Under the pieces are notes generated by a model. The model saw nothing but the letters and a program-made list of their open reading frames with translations. It had not been told where the DNA came from and did no database searches. This document shows, piece after piece, positions 43,803 through 52,546 of a stretch of 64,000 bases of DNA (position 1 is its first letter; the number at the start of each line of letters is the position of its first letter). The position numbers and the translations under genes were made by a program. This DNA comes from Halobellus litoreus. Its GTDB lineage: Archaea; Halobacteriota; Halobacteria; Halobacteriales; Haloferacaceae. The DNA lies in NCBI RefSeq assembly GCF_024464595.1, contig NZ_JANHAW010000002.1, positions 434,001-498,000 of the forward strand, in the 5' to 3' direction.

Positions 43803-44696
43803 TCATTGGTGCTCCGCCAGAATCTCGGGGACCGAGCGGAGCAGCGTCCGCAGGTGATCGGCGTCGTCGAACACCCGCAGTTCCGCGGCCGGGAGGCTCG
43901 ACGCGAAGCGCCGAACGCCCGAGATCGGAACGTTGGTGTCCCGTTCGCCGTGCCACAGCCTCACGTCCGCGCCGATCTCTCCCAGGTCTACGCCCCAGTC
44001 GGATCCGGCGTGTCCGAACTCGGTCACCACGCCGCTGCGGTGGTGGGCGACCGCTTCGAGGAAGTCCTCGCGGACCATTTCGGCCGCTCGCTCGGGAACT
44101 GTCGCCGCCGTGTCTCCCGTAGTGTACTGGGCCAGGACGAACGACGGGTCGCGGCGTCGCGCGAGCCACGCCTGCGCGCGGAACGCTCCGCGGAGGAGCG
44201 CAGGCGTCGTCGTCGCCATCCCGCGGAGGAGGCGCTGTACCGCGGGCGTCTCGTCGACGAACTCGGGCGGGGGAGCCCCGGCGACGACGTCGACCCGCTC
44301 GATCCGGTCCGGACGCGTTGCTGCGGCGGCGAACGCGTACGGTGCGCCGCCCGAGAACGCGACGAGGCCCGCCGTGTCGACGCCGACGTCGTCGAGCACC
44401 GGGGCGACGAAGCGTTCGGCGTCCCGGACCGATCGCTCCGGCCACGGCGACGACCGGCCGTACCCGGGGCGGTCGGGCGCGAGGATCCGAATCCCGTGCT
44501 CCCGTGCGGCCGCCTCGAACAGTTCCCCAAGTCGGCGGGACCCCGGCGTTCCGTGGAGAAACACCACCGGGGTGCCGCCCGCCGGTCCGTACGCCGCGTA
44601 CGTGAGTCGGCGGTCCGCCGCCAGCGACACGGTCGTCGTTCGCTCTCGGTCTCGCGGGGCTTCCCCGCGGGACGATCGGGGGGCTTGCGTCATCAT
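43803..44696 (-). CDS. alpha/beta hydrolase
   Basis: The 297-residue protein has the alpha/beta-hydrolase oxyanion motif VVFLHGTPGSRRL, a GYGRSSPW loop, the nucleophile elbow VAFSGGAPYAFA (Ser), and late acid/His in WHGERDTNVP and DDADHLRTL. The family spans esterases, epoxide hydrolases and peptidases; the substrate is unknown. Starts at 44714 (GTG), 44696 or 44693 are all possible; no motif decides. Confidence 0.88.
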   Translation of the reverse strand: MMTQAPRSSRGEAPRDRERTTTVSLAADRRLTYAAYGPAGGTPVVFLHGTPGSRRLGELFEAAAREHGIRILAPDRPGYGRSSPWPERSVRDAERFVAPVLDDVGVDTAGLVAFSGGAPYAFAAAATRPDRIERVDVVAGAPPPEFVDETPAVQRLLRGMATTTPALLRGAFRAQAWLARRRDPSFVLAQYTTGDTAATVPERAAEMVREDFLEAVAHHRSGVVTEFGHAGSDWGVDLGEIGADVRLWHGERDTNVPISGVRRFASSLPAAELRVFDDADHLRTLLRSVPEILAEHQ

Positions 44697-44805
44697 ACGT
44701 CGGAGTAGGTCCACTGTTCCCGTGGATGTGGTGCCGTATTGATCCGGCGGTTTTTACGTCTCTTCGGTCCGTCGGCCGCTCGCGCTGCGATTCCGTTCGG
44801 CTCGG

Positions 44806-45480
44806 CTACTGATTCTGACTCTGCGTGACCGACCCCTCTTCGTGGGGCTGGACGACGACGAACCCCTCGGATCCCGTGAACTCCATCTGGATAGACTCGC
44901 CGGAGGTCTGCCCGATCTCGAACTTCTTGTTCATCTCGAACGACGGCGAGAGGTCGGCGCTCCAGGCGACGGTGGCGTCCGGGTCGGTGAAGACGGGCGG
45001 CGTCATCACGATCGGATCGCCGTGCGTCGTGATCGCGAGTTCTCCGGGGCCGGTGAGGTAGACGTTGGTCAGACCGCCGGCGGCCATCCCCGAGAGGCTG
45101 CTGACGGTGTTGATCTCGTACTCGATGCTCGACTCGAACGCGAGGACGTCGTTTCCGTTGACCGATATCGATTCGCCCTCGTCGAGTTCGAGCACCTGGA
45201 TCTTCTTGCCCTTCTCGGCCACGTAGAGGTGCCCGTTGCCCTCCGCTCTCATAATCGGCGTTCCCTCGCCGCTCACCGCCTCCTTGACGAATCCGGTGAT
45301 GCCGCCCTCTGCGGACGACTTGCCCGTGAAGGTTATCTCGCCGGTGTACGCGATCATCGAACCGGCCTTCACCATCACCGTCCCGTCGAGCGGGACGTCG
45401 AGCAGCCGGTTGTTCTCCTTCTGGAATCCATCGCTCCCTTCGACAGGAGCGTTCGCTTCAGTGAACTCTTGCAGATCCAT
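44806..45480 (-). CDS. AIM24-family protein
   Basis: The 224-residue beta-rich protein matches AIM24/TIGR00266 proteins: RLLDVPLDGTVMVKAGSMIAY, GGITGFVKEAVSGEGTPIM, ITTHGDPIVMTPP and SFEMNKKFEIGQTSGESIQM. These form trimeric beta-helical cores of unknown function. The gene is divergent from the MBL-like gene region and has a gap of about 300 bases upstream. Confidence 0.9.
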   Translation of the reverse strand: MDLQEFTEANAPVEGSDGFQKENNRLLDVPLDGTVMVKAGSMIAYTGEITFTGKSSAEGGITGFVKEAVSGEGTPIMRAEGNGHLYVAEKGKKIQVLELDEGESISVNGNDVLAFESSIEYEINTVSSLSGMAAGGLTNVYLTGPGELAITTHGDPIVMTPPVFTDPDATVAWSADLSPSFEMNKKFEIGQTSGESIQMEFTGSEGFVVVQPHEEGSVTQSQNQ

Positions 45481-45795
45481 AGCGACAGCGACGAACTCTC
45501 TCGGCGGAGGTCATAGGTCTCTTGGAGAATGAAACCAAATTTTGTGTGAACAGGTCGCAAAAAGCACCGCTCGGCCCGTTCGAGTCCCAGGGGGAGCGCG
45601 GAGAGACGTCGGACGCGGGTCGAACGGCCGGCGTCGGCGGCCGGCCACCCAGTGATTTATTTCAGGGCGGACAATAGCCGGCGATATGCCCTCCACGCAT
45701 CCACGTGAACTGACCGTCCGCCGTGCGATGGCGAGTGAACGAATCAATCCCTCCGGGTCCAGGGGGTCGGAAGCCCGCTACGCCGAGCGTTGACG
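45481..45795. other. 315-bp divergent gap with leaderless small ORF
   Basis: The AIM24 promoter should lie at its left end; AAATTTTGTG near 45537-45546 is the only AT-rich patch there. The right half holds a TATA-like TTTATTT (45656-45662) and the 35-codon frame annotated at 45686-45793. Confidence 0.45.
45686..45793 (+). CDS. possible 35-residue leaderless small protein
   Basis: The frame starts with ATG 45686, about 27 bp after TTTATTT, and ends with TGA at 45791-45793, two bases before ATG 45796 of the MBL-like gene. The peptide is basic and Ser/Arg-rich (MPSTHPRELTVRRAM opening), with no known motif. The TATA spacing is the main support; alternatively the box simply drives the downstream gene with a leader of about 110 bases. 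Confidence 0.35.
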   Translation: MPSTHPRELTVRRAMASERINPSGSRGSEARYAER

Positions 45796-46506
45796 ATGAC
45801 GATGTACGACCGAACCCCCGCCGAGGAGTGTGTCGTCGTCGATCGCTGGGACGGCGGCCTCGGGTGGGTGTCGCATCCGGAAGAGACGGGTGTACGAGCG
45901 AGTCACGCGTTCGTCGACGAGGACGACGGTGTCTGGGTCGTGGATCCGCTCGAAGCGCCCGGCGTCGATGACGTGCTCGACTCGCTGGGGACGGTGACCG
46001 GCGTCGTCGTGCTCTCGAACTACCACGCTCGCGATGCGGAGGCGTTCGCGACGCGGTACGACGTTCCCATCTACCTCCCGTCGTGGCTCTCTCGGGCCGC
46101 AGACCGAATCGAGCGTCCGGTGAGAACGGTCACAGACACGATCGGATCCTCGGGCTTCGCGGTCCGCCGCTATGCGCCGTTCCCCGGGTGGAGCGAAGCG
46201 ATCGCGTACCGCGAGGCGGACGGGACGCTGTACGTCCCGGACGCACTCGGCACGGCCCCGCTCTACACCGTCGGCGACGAACGACTCGGAACGTATCTCT
46301 TGTGTCGTCTCACCCCTCCGCGTGACGCGTTTGACGGGGTGACTCCCCGACGGATCCTCGTGGGACACGGCACCGGCGTGTTCGAGGACGCCGCGAGTGC
46401 ACTCGCGGAGGCGCTCGACGGAGCGCGACGGGGCTTCCCGAAGGCACTCTGGCAGAATGGGTGGGGACAGCTCCGAGCGCTCACCGAGGCGCTCGGTGCG
46501 GCGTAA
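45796..46506 (+). CDS. metallo-beta-lactamase-fold-like protein lacking the zinc motif
   Basis: The 236-residue protein opens with strands typical of MBL-fold proteins (VSHAFVDEDDGVWVVDPLEAPGVDDVLDSLGTVTGVVVLSNYHARDAEAF shortened here: DGVWVVDPLEAP then VVVLSNYHARDAE), but the HxHxDH zinc motif is replaced by NYHARDAE, so catalysis is doubtful. A later GDERLGTYLLCRLTPPR and ILVGHGTGVFED match the MBL C-terminal His region. The function is unknown. ATG 45796 or 45802 are both possible starts. Confidence 0.72.
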   Translation: MTMYDRTPAEECVVVDRWDGGLGWVSHPEETGVRASHAFVDEDDGVWVVDPLEAPGVDDVLDSLGTVTGVVVLSNYHARDAEAFATRYDVPIYLPSWLSRAADRIERPVRTVTDTIGSSGFAVRRYAPFPGWSEAIAYREADGTLYVPDALGTAPLYTVGDERLGTYLLCRLTPPRDAFDGVTPRRILVGHGTGVFEDAASALAEALDGARRGFPKALWQNGWGQLRALTEALGAA

Positions 46507-46572
46507 CCCTTCCTCCCGGTGCTCCTACTCCTTCGAGTACTCAGGCCTCGACGACACACTGTCCGTACGCAT

Positions 46573-47475
46573 TCAAACGTCGACGACACCCTGTACGTAC
46601 AGATGGGCGTACGCACTGGCCCACAGGAGCGAGAGGAACTCGCCCAGACTCGCAGAGAGGGCCTCGAATAGTGGACCGACCGTAACGAGTCCGCCGTCCG
46701 GGGAAGCGCCGACCACGAAGACGCTGAGGGCGCTTCCCAGCGCGAGCAGGACGATCAGGAGGAGCTTCGCCCGGTAGTTCGTCGTGATCCGCCAGCTGAT
46801 CCGGAGTGATTCGATCGGTCCGTACCGGCCGACGACGCACGCTTCCGGCGCGAACCAGAACCTGAAGAGGAGAAACAGGAACGGGACGGCGAAACTGATA
46901 CCGCCGACCGCGGCGACGAGCGGAAACCCGAAGGTCTCGATCGGTGCCCCGCCCGTGATGGCGAGCAGCGCGAAAAGCGGCAGCGACAACACGAACGGGA
47001 CCGTCAGCATCGCGAGCAGGATCAAAACCCCCATCCCGATGAACGCGGGGACGCGGGCAAGGCTTCTGCGGAGCCCGCCCCGAACGGTGACCGGCGTGCC
47101 CGTCAGTTCGCCCGCGGCGATCGTCGCCACGTAGGCGCGAAGCAGGACCACGAACGCGAACGTCGTCACTGCTTCGAGCCCGCCCACGGCGGGCGTCGGA
47201 AGCCCGTGGATGCCGTTCGCTTCGAGAAGTCGTCTCGCGAGGACGACGACGACTCCGAGTGCGACGACCGAGGGGTGGGATCGGAACAGTCGAACGGACC
47301 ACAGGAGTGCGTCGAGGACGGTTCGACGCGTGGTGACCGTCTCGATGTCCCGGCATTCGAGACAGCCGCATCCATCGGTGTCCGCTCGCGCTCTGATCGT
47401 CGGTGGCACGTGCTCCCGGGTTCGAGCGCGGGCCGTAGAATCGTTTCGGGTGTGCGACTCGCGATACCGGCTCAT
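46573..47475 (-). CDS. multi-pass membrane protein with N-terminal Cys motif
   Basis: The 300-residue protein has about six hydrophobic segments after a basic N-terminus that includes GCGCLECRD, a possible metal site. Its middle (VPAFIGMGVLILLAML, FWFAPEACVVGRYGPIESLRISW) is related in layout to the DUF7847-like proteins nearby. It starts two bases after the stop of the HTH gene at 47478, so the two form an operon. Confidence 0.75.
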   Translation of the reverse strand: MSRYRESHTRNDSTARARTREHVPPTIRARADTDGCGCLECRDIETVTTRRTVLDALLWSVRLFRSHPSVVALGVVVVLARRLLEANGIHGLPTPAVGGLEAVTTFAFVVLLRAYVATIAAGELTGTPVTVRGGLRRSLARVPAFIGMGVLILLAMLTVPFVLSLPLFALLAITGGAPIETFGFPLVAAVGGISFAVPFLFLLFRFWFAPEACVVGRYGPIESLRISWRITTNYRAKLLLIVLLALGSALSVFVVGASPDGGLVTVGPLFEALSASLGEFLSLLWASAYAHLYVQGVVDV

Positions 47476-47477
47476 CC

Positions 47478-47930
47478 TCACTCGCCGGTGAACAGACGCG
47501 AGATCGATTCGCCGATCGCGAGCAGTATCGAGGGCGGGCCGAGCAGCGACGCGAACGACTTGAACGCTCGTTTGAGAGTTGGTCGATCGTTCTCGGTGCC
47601 GAGGAAGAGCAGCGTCGGGTCGTCGGCGACGACGTAGACGTTCATCTCCCGTCCCTTCTCCGAGTAACACGTGTCCGTCACTTCGATCAGTCCGGCCGCT
47701 TCGAGATTGCGGAGGTGGTAGTGGCTGTTCTGGAGGCTCTGATCGAGGTGATCGGCGATCCTGGCTGGCGTCGCCGGCGTCTCGTTGAGCAGCCGGAAGA
47801 TCTCGTAGGCGGTCTCCGAGGAGAGCGCCTCGATAGCGTCGCGCGTGGTGTCGTCGTCGAGCGTGAGTACGGCGGGCTCGCCGGACCGTTCGACCGAGGC
47901 GTCCGTCTGCGTCGGGAGGAGTCGTGCCAT
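47478..47930 (-). CDS. ArsR-like winged-helix regulator
   Basis: The 150-residue protein has a winged-helix domain: AIEALSSETAYEIFRLLNETP, ARIADHLDQSLQNSHYHLRNLEAAGLI, and a wing EKGREMNVYVV. The C-terminal tail ends in a hydrophobic helix (LLGPPSILLAIGESISRLF), which may anchor it to the membrane or form a dimer. It is operon-linked with the membrane protein at 46573 and probably regulates it. Confidence 0.85.
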   Translation of the reverse strand: MARLLPTQTDASVERSGEPAVLTLDDDTTRDAIEALSSETAYEIFRLLNETPATPARIADHLDQSLQNSHYHLRNLEAAGLIEVTDTCYSEKGREMNVYVVADDPTLLFLGTENDRPTLKRAFKSFASLLGPPSILLAIGESISRLFTGE

Positions 47931-48006
47931 AGTTGTGGGGGGTGGACTTCTGAGTTCATTCGTCTCTACTGGGAAATCGGTGAAGTGGTTTGGGGTGCGA
48001 CCGCGC

Positions 48007-48822
48007 TTACGCTGCGTCGCGGTCGGTCGGCTCGTTTCGGATCAATCGCACGTAGAACGCGGTGTAGACGGTGTAGAAGTACGCGAATCCGACCGCGGAG
48101 AGGACCGCCCCGATGGGGAGCAGCACCTGCACCGGGATCCCGACGTCGACCGGCAACACCGTCGTCGCATCGGCGTCGGTCAACAGCAGTTCGACCAGAT
48201 ACTCGGGGACGAGAAAGAGGTTCAAAAGCAGCACCCAGACGACCGAGAAGCCGACGACGCCCTTCAGATTCGATCGGACGAGGTGAACGCTCCGCCGAAA
48301 GGCCTCCGTCACGCCCGTGTCCTCGATCACGATCGCCGTGTCGTAGAACTGGAGGAACATAATCACCCCGAGCAGGAGCGCCAGCCAGACGAGGGAGACG
48401 GCGACGGCGGCGGCGAAGGCGGCCCTTTCGTCGATCGCGCCGAGCGCCAGGGCGCCCCCGAACCCGGTGATGAACCCGAACATACTCAGCACGAGAAACG
48501 CCGCGACCACGAGGAGCACGAACAGGATCGTCGCGAAGAGCAGACGGCGGTAGTATCTCCGTCCGGCAGATACGAAGTGAGTGAGCGACGCGTCACTGCC
48601 TTCCAGGGCGGCGCGAGCCATCCCGATGAACCCGCCGAGGAGAAACGGGAACAGAAGTACCCACGCCAGCGACGCACCGACTTCGAGGGGCGGTGATTCG
48701 ACGAACTCGCCGACGCGTTGTAACTGGGAGCCGCCGGCTAACAACAACCCGGCGACGAACAGGATCGGGTTCGAACGGAGGGCGTTCGATCCGTCTCTGA
48801 ATGCGGGGAGGACTGCGACCAT
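48007..48822 (-). CDS. six-helix membrane protein (DUF7847-like paralog)
   Basis: The 271-residue protein shares the GGFIGMARAALEGSDASLTHFV element and FYDTAIVIEDTGVTEAFRRSVHLVRSN with the protein at 42117, so they are paralogs. It has about six membrane segments and no catalytic motif. The gene is just upstream (by 76 bases) of the winged-helix gene on the same strand, making a three-gene cluster. Confidence 0.77.
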   Translation of the reverse strand: MVAVLPAFRDGSNALRSNPILFVAGLLLAGGSQLQRVGEFVESPPLEVGASLAWVLLFPFLLGGFIGMARAALEGSDASLTHFVSAGRRYYRRLLFATILFVLLVVAAFLVLSMFGFITGFGGALALGAIDERAAFAAAVAVSLVWLALLLGVIMFLQFYDTAIVIEDTGVTEAFRRSVHLVRSNLKGVVGFSVVWVLLLNLFLVPEYLVELLLTDADATTVLPVDVGIPVQVLLPIGAVLSAVGFAYFYTVYTAFYVRLIRNEPTDRDAA

Positions 48823-48955
48823 ACAGGGACGTGAGCGCTGACCGTCTTAGGTCACGCGTAGTCTCAAAACGAGATTGTATCCTTTGGCGCGATCGACTCC
48901 GCGGTTTTTTCGGTCGTTTCCGCTCACTGCTCGAACCGGGCACGAACTCTCGGCG

Positions 48956-49966
48956 TCACGCCGACGTCTCTTGCTCGTACTCGGCGGCGGAGAGCGTCTC
49001 GATCCGTTCCTCGGTCGGCGGGTGCGTCCGAAAGAGCCAGCGTTCGAGTCGGTGGAGTCGCGTTCGGAGCCACCAGTAGGAGGGCTCCGTCTCGCCCTCC
49101 GGGCCGAGCATCACCTTTTCGAGCTCCGCCGGTTCGAGCGGCAGGATCGACAGCGACGACACCCCAGAAGCGTCCCGCAAGTCCCGGGTCGGAGTGTCGG
49201 CGATGTCCTCGTCCAACCGCTTGAGAGCGCTGGCCAGGGCCGCGGGAGAGCCGGTCACCGTCGCCGCCGTGCGGTCCGCGGCGCGCTCTCTGACTCGCGA
49301 GAGCCGAGCCGTGATGGCTCGTCCCACCGTCCCGACGACCGTCGAGACGGCGGCGAGCGGGACGATGACGATAGCGGCCCATCCCGGGTCGTCGACAGCG
49401 GCGACTCGGGATCGCAGTCCCTCGGCGAGAACGACGGGGAGCGACACGGCCGTCATCACCATCGCGTCGCGGTTCTTGACGTGTGCGAGTTCGTGAGCGA
49501 CGACGGCTTCCAGTTCCTCGGTCCCCTGGAGTGCGTCGAGCGTCCCGCGGGACAGTACGAGGTGCACGTTCCCCGGCCGGAATCCGACGGCGAGTGCCTC
49601 CGGGGCGCGCCGGTCGGAGATCGCGATCGTTGGCACCGGAACGTCGAGTTGCGCCGCTACTCTGGTGGCGGTTTCGTACAACGTCGGCGCGTCCGCACTG
49701 TCGACGCGGCGGGCGTCCGCGACGCGTTCGATCGAATCGAGCTGTTTGTACTCGAAGAGCCCGATAGCTAGGAGCGTCAGCGCGGCGATCCCAGTGGCGA
49801 CGTACTCGGGTGACCCCGCACCGAAAGCCGCGAGGACGCCGTAGAACACGCCCCAGACACCGATAAGAAACCCGACGGTGAGGAGTGCTAACCCGAGGAC
49901 GGCGGCAATCATTCCGAGGTACAGCGGGAGCGATCTGGAGGGCACACCCCGGAGAACCGACCGCAC
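48956..49966 (-). CDS. HtpX-like M48 family membrane zinc protease
   Basis: The 336-residue protein has two N-terminal membrane helices, the zinc motif HELAH (residues 158-162) with ALEA-V-A preceding it, two further helices (residues about 170-225) and a later zinc Glu in RVRERAADRTAA. This is the HtpX layout: a membrane-bound, cytoplasm-facing quality-control metalloprotease. The length is near the usual 290-320 residues plus a haloarchaeal tail. Confidence 0.92.
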   Translation of the reverse strand: MRSVLRGVPSRSLPLYLGMIAAVLGLALLTVGFLIGVWGVFYGVLAAFGAGSPEYVATGIAALTLLAIGLFEYKQLDSIERVADARRVDSADAPTLYETATRVAAQLDVPVPTIAISDRRAPEALAVGFRPGNVHLVLSRGTLDALQGTEELEAVVAHELAHVKNRDAMVMTAVSLPVVLAEGLRSRVAAVDDPGWAAIVIVPLAAVSTVVGTVGRAITARLSRVRERAADRTAATVTGSPAALASALKRLDEDIADTPTRDLRDASGVSSLSILPLEPAELEKVMLGPEGETEPSYWWLRTRLHRLERWLFRTHPPTEERIETLSAAEYEQETSA

Positions 49967-50145
49967 GTTGAAAAATTTTGAGTGAATCGCCCTGGTCGTG
50001 GGTAGTCACCTGATCGCCAACCGGTGAACCGCTTCTGGGGCTTTCGAGGCCTTCATCATCCTCGTGTCGACAGTCTCCGGCTACTCAAAGAGCGGCTTTC
50101 CAGAACGGCGGTGTCTTTTAGCTCTCGGGCGCGATGGGGGATCCG

Positions 50146-50643
50146 ATGTCCCTGTCGCAAGTTGTCCCCCTTACGATTCGGACCCTCCACGTCCTGGCGA
50201 TGGTCCTCGCCGTCGGCGGCACGGCCGCCGGCTGGTACGGCTTCCGTGACGAACCGATCGGCGACCTGGCGCTTGCCAGACGGTACGAGTGGGTCTTCTG
50301 GGCCGCGCTCGGCGTCCTGGTTCTGACTGGCGTCGGAAATCTCGGATCGCTCGGAGTTCCCGGGCCGGCGACGGATTGGGGCAGGACGCTCACGGTGAAA
50401 CTCTCGCTCGTCGTCGCGGTGCTGTGCGTCTCGGCCGTCCGGACACTGAGTCTCGTTCACGCCGGAGAGCGGACGGACGTCGCGGACAGCACGGACGCTA
50501 CCGACCCCGCGGACACCACCGATCCCACGGACGCCCCAGCGCCCCCGGCGGCCCTCCACCGACACCTCGGTCGTCTCTATGGGGTAACCGCCGTGCTCCT
50601 CGTCGTGATCGTCGCCCTCGCCGAGGTGCTGGCTCATGGGTGA
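50146..50643 (+). CDS. CopD-like four-helix membrane protein
   Basis: The 165-residue protein has four helices (RTLHVLAMVLAVGGTAAGW, YEWVFWAALGVLVLTGVGNL, TVKLSLVVAVLCVSAVRTLSL, VTAVLLVVIVALAEVLA) resembling CopD-domain proteins of copper or haem membranes, with an Asp/Thr/Pro-rich repeat loop (DATDPADTTDPTDAP) between helices 3 and 4. A TATA-like TTTTA at 50116-50120 fits a leaderless ATG 50146; ATG 50134 is the alternative. It overlaps the next gene by eight bases. Confidence 0.78.
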   Translation: MSLSQVVPLTIRTLHVLAMVLAVGGTAAGWYGFRDEPIGDLALARRYEWVFWAALGVLVLTGVGNLGSLGVPGPATDWGRTLTVKLSLVVAVLCVSAVRTLSLVHAGERTDVADSTDATDPADTTDPTDAPAPPAALHRHLGRLYGVTAVLLVVIVALAEVLAHG

Positions 50644-51118
50644 GCGAACGCCGACGCTCACGACGTGGACGCTGGCGACGTTCGACACCTCGCTGTTCGT
50701 CCTCGTCGGTGTCATCGCGGCGCACGCGAGCGGAGTCCTGGGCGAACTCCTCTCCGGACTGAACACCGTCGTCGGGGTGGCTGCGTTCCTGTACGTGTGG
50801 CTTCTCTTCGTCGCCGCCGTCCGATGGGTGCTGGCCGATGCGGCGGTACTCCGGGCGTCGGCCCGAACCCTCGCACTCCGCAGCGTCGCCGCGGGCGGCG
50901 TCGCCGGCACCGTCTTTCTCCTGACCGTGTTGCTGGTCACCGTCGTTCCGTCGGCCCTCCTCGGGTCGATACAACCGATTTCGGTACTCCTGATACTGCT
51001 CATCGGGACCGCGCTTTCCGCGGTCGTCGGAGCGATCGTCGGACTCTCGGCCGGAGCTCTCAACGTCGCCGCGTCCCGCCTCGCGAGGTTCGCGCTGCCG
51101 GCGGGAGCGCGACCGTGA
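50636..51118 (+). CDS. four-helix membrane protein
   Basis: The 160-residue protein has four to five hydrophobic helices and no recognised motif. Its ATG lies within the last codons of the CopD-like gene, so the two are translationally coupled and probably form a membrane complex. The family is not recognised. Confidence 0.7.
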   Translation: MGERTPTLTTWTLATFDTSLFVLVGVIAAHASGVLGELLSGLNTVVGVAAFLYVWLLFVAAVRWVLADAAVLRASARTLALRSVAAGGVAGTVFLLTVLLVTVVPSALLGSIQPISVLLILLIGTALSAVVGAIVGLSAGALNVAASRLARFALPAGARP

Positions 51119-51313
51119 CGCGCTCGGTCAGATTCCTCGTTTGCGCGTCCTGAGAGTGCCCCGGCTCGGAACCGGCGGCGTCTCTCCGTCCGGTCCGCTC
51201 ACGGATTCCGACCCAGTCCGCGGTGGATGGGCGCAAACTGAGCCATCGAAAGACGCCGGTTCGTCTCCTCTCAGACTACGAAGCCGCAGGATGAGTGTTC
51301 GCCCTCGGGTGGT

Positions 51314-51418
51314 TCAAAACAGATCGAGGATTTCGAGAACCACGTCGACGATCCTGTCCAACGTGCCGCGCTCCTCGCTGTCCGCGTCCGAGGACGCGGT
51401 ATCGGTGTCGTCTGTCAT
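51314..51418 (-). CDS. 34-residue acidic small protein
   Basis: The frame begins at ATG 51418 with an acidic, Asp/Ser/Thr-rich start (MTDDTDTASSDADSEER) and ends with a short amphipathic or hydrophobic helix (GTLDRIVDVVLEILDLF). This composition is typical of real haloarchaeal micro-proteins and not of shadow frames. It lies 49 bases downstream of the LURP-one gene on the same strand and could be co-transcribed. The function is unknown. Confidence 0.55.
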   Translation of the reverse strand: MTDDTDTASSDADSEERGTLDRIVDVVLEILDLF

Positions 51419-51467
51419 CTCCGCAATTCAACGAGGACCCGCGTCGCTGCGGTTTTGGACCGCCATC

Positions 51468-52064
51468 TCACTGGTTTTCGAGGGCGTCGAGGATGCACGC
51501 GGCGGCGATCACCGCTTCCTTCGGGACGTTGCTGGCGTCGTCGATGCTGACCGTGTACGTGTCCCGCAGGGAGAACTGCCCCTCGATGTCGCCGACGTGG
51601 TTGCCGTCGGCGTCGAATATCTCGTATTTGTTCGGGACGAGGTTCGCGACGGAGATGAGGTGCCGGAGCGCCGAGAGGAGCTTGTTCTTCGATCGAATAG
51701 TCGCCAGCGACTCGCCGGTATCCGGGTCTCGAACCGTCCAATTTTCCACGAATAGCGAGAGGTCTTCGTCGAGGACGACGATCTCCTCACCGGTGCCGGC
51801 GTCCGTGATGGCGTAGTTCCCGGCGATGTCCATAATGCCGCCTGCCTTCACGGAGAACGCGTCCTCGCCGTCGCCGGTGACGAACGGGAACTCCTCTTTC
51901 ATCTTGAACAGTTTTTGCTTCCCTCGCAGGACGACGTTGCCGGCGCTGTCCCGGACGACGTACTTGTTCCGGATGGCGGACTGTTTGACCTCGTATCGGT
52001 CGTCGTCGAGATCGACCGTCGAGATGTCATAGGCTCTGGACTCGAACGCGGAGGGCTCTGACAT
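51468..52064 (-). CDS. LURP-one-related/scramblase-like protein
   Basis: The 198-residue beta-barrel protein has repeated strand units (NKYVVRDSAGNVVLRGKQKLF; IAGNYAITDAGTGEEIVVLDED; NKYEIFDADGNHVGDIEGQF) with a final hydrophobic helix EAVIAAACILDALE, as in LURP-one/Tubby-like folds. The role in archaea is unknown; membrane-lipid binding is a family property in eukaryotes. ATG 52064 marks the first protein-like residues. Confidence 0.85.
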   Translation of the reverse strand: MSEPSAFESRAYDISTVDLDDDRYEVKQSAIRNKYVVRDSAGNVVLRGKQKLFKMKEEFPFVTGDGEDAFSVKAGGIMDIAGNYAITDAGTGEEIVVLDEDLSLFVENWTVRDPDTGESLATIRSKNKLLSALRHLISVANLVPNKYEIFDADGNHVGDIEGQFSLRDTYTVSIDDASNVPKEAVIAAACILDALENQ

Positions 52065-52243
52065 AGTGACTGATGGCCCACGTTCGGAGAAAAGCTTTCC
52101 GCCGAGACTACGACGTCGCGACACGGCTCTCGAACGGAACCTGGAGAGACGGACTCGATCCGGAACCGAACCGGACGGGCGCTGCCGAATCGGCACGGTA
52201 GGAACACCCCGTCGAACTGCCCGCCGGTAGCGGTTACAGAGAT

Positions 52244-52546
52244 TCACTCCGAGAGCAGCGCGAACAACACGGCACACAGCCCGGCAACAGTTACCACTCC
52301 CCGTGCGAACAGGACGATGCCCGCCCCGACGCCGAAGCCGCTGACCACGGTGACAGTGAGAAAGACGCCGGTAGTCAACAGCCCCACCCCGATGGCGAGC
52401 GAGCGCATCTGCGGCGCATCGTTGCGCTCGAACCCTCGATACGCCAGTATCGCGACGAAGAGTCCGACGACGGCCGTCAGTGCGCGCGTTGCCAACGCGA
52501 TGCTGTCGGGAGAGACCGCCCCGACGAGGGGACCGGCAGGAGTCAC
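52244..52546 (-). CDS. small three-helix membrane protein (DUF7521-like, copy B)
   Basis: The protein of about 100 residues starts at GTG 52546, which overlaps the stop of the previous gene by four bases (GTGA). It has three hydrophobic helices (ATRALTAVVGLFVAILAYRGF; GVGLLTTGVFLTVTVVSGFG; FARGVVTVAGLCAVLFALLSE). It pairs with a similar protein just upstream and with a winged-helix regulator, a common haloarchaeal triad of unknown function. The DUF label is from memory. Confidence 0.72.
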   Translation of the reverse strand: MTPAGPLVGAVSPDSIALATRALTAVVGLFVAILAYRGFERNDAPQMRSLAIGVGLLTTGVFLTVTVVSGFGVGAGIVLFARGVVTVAGLCAVLFALLSE

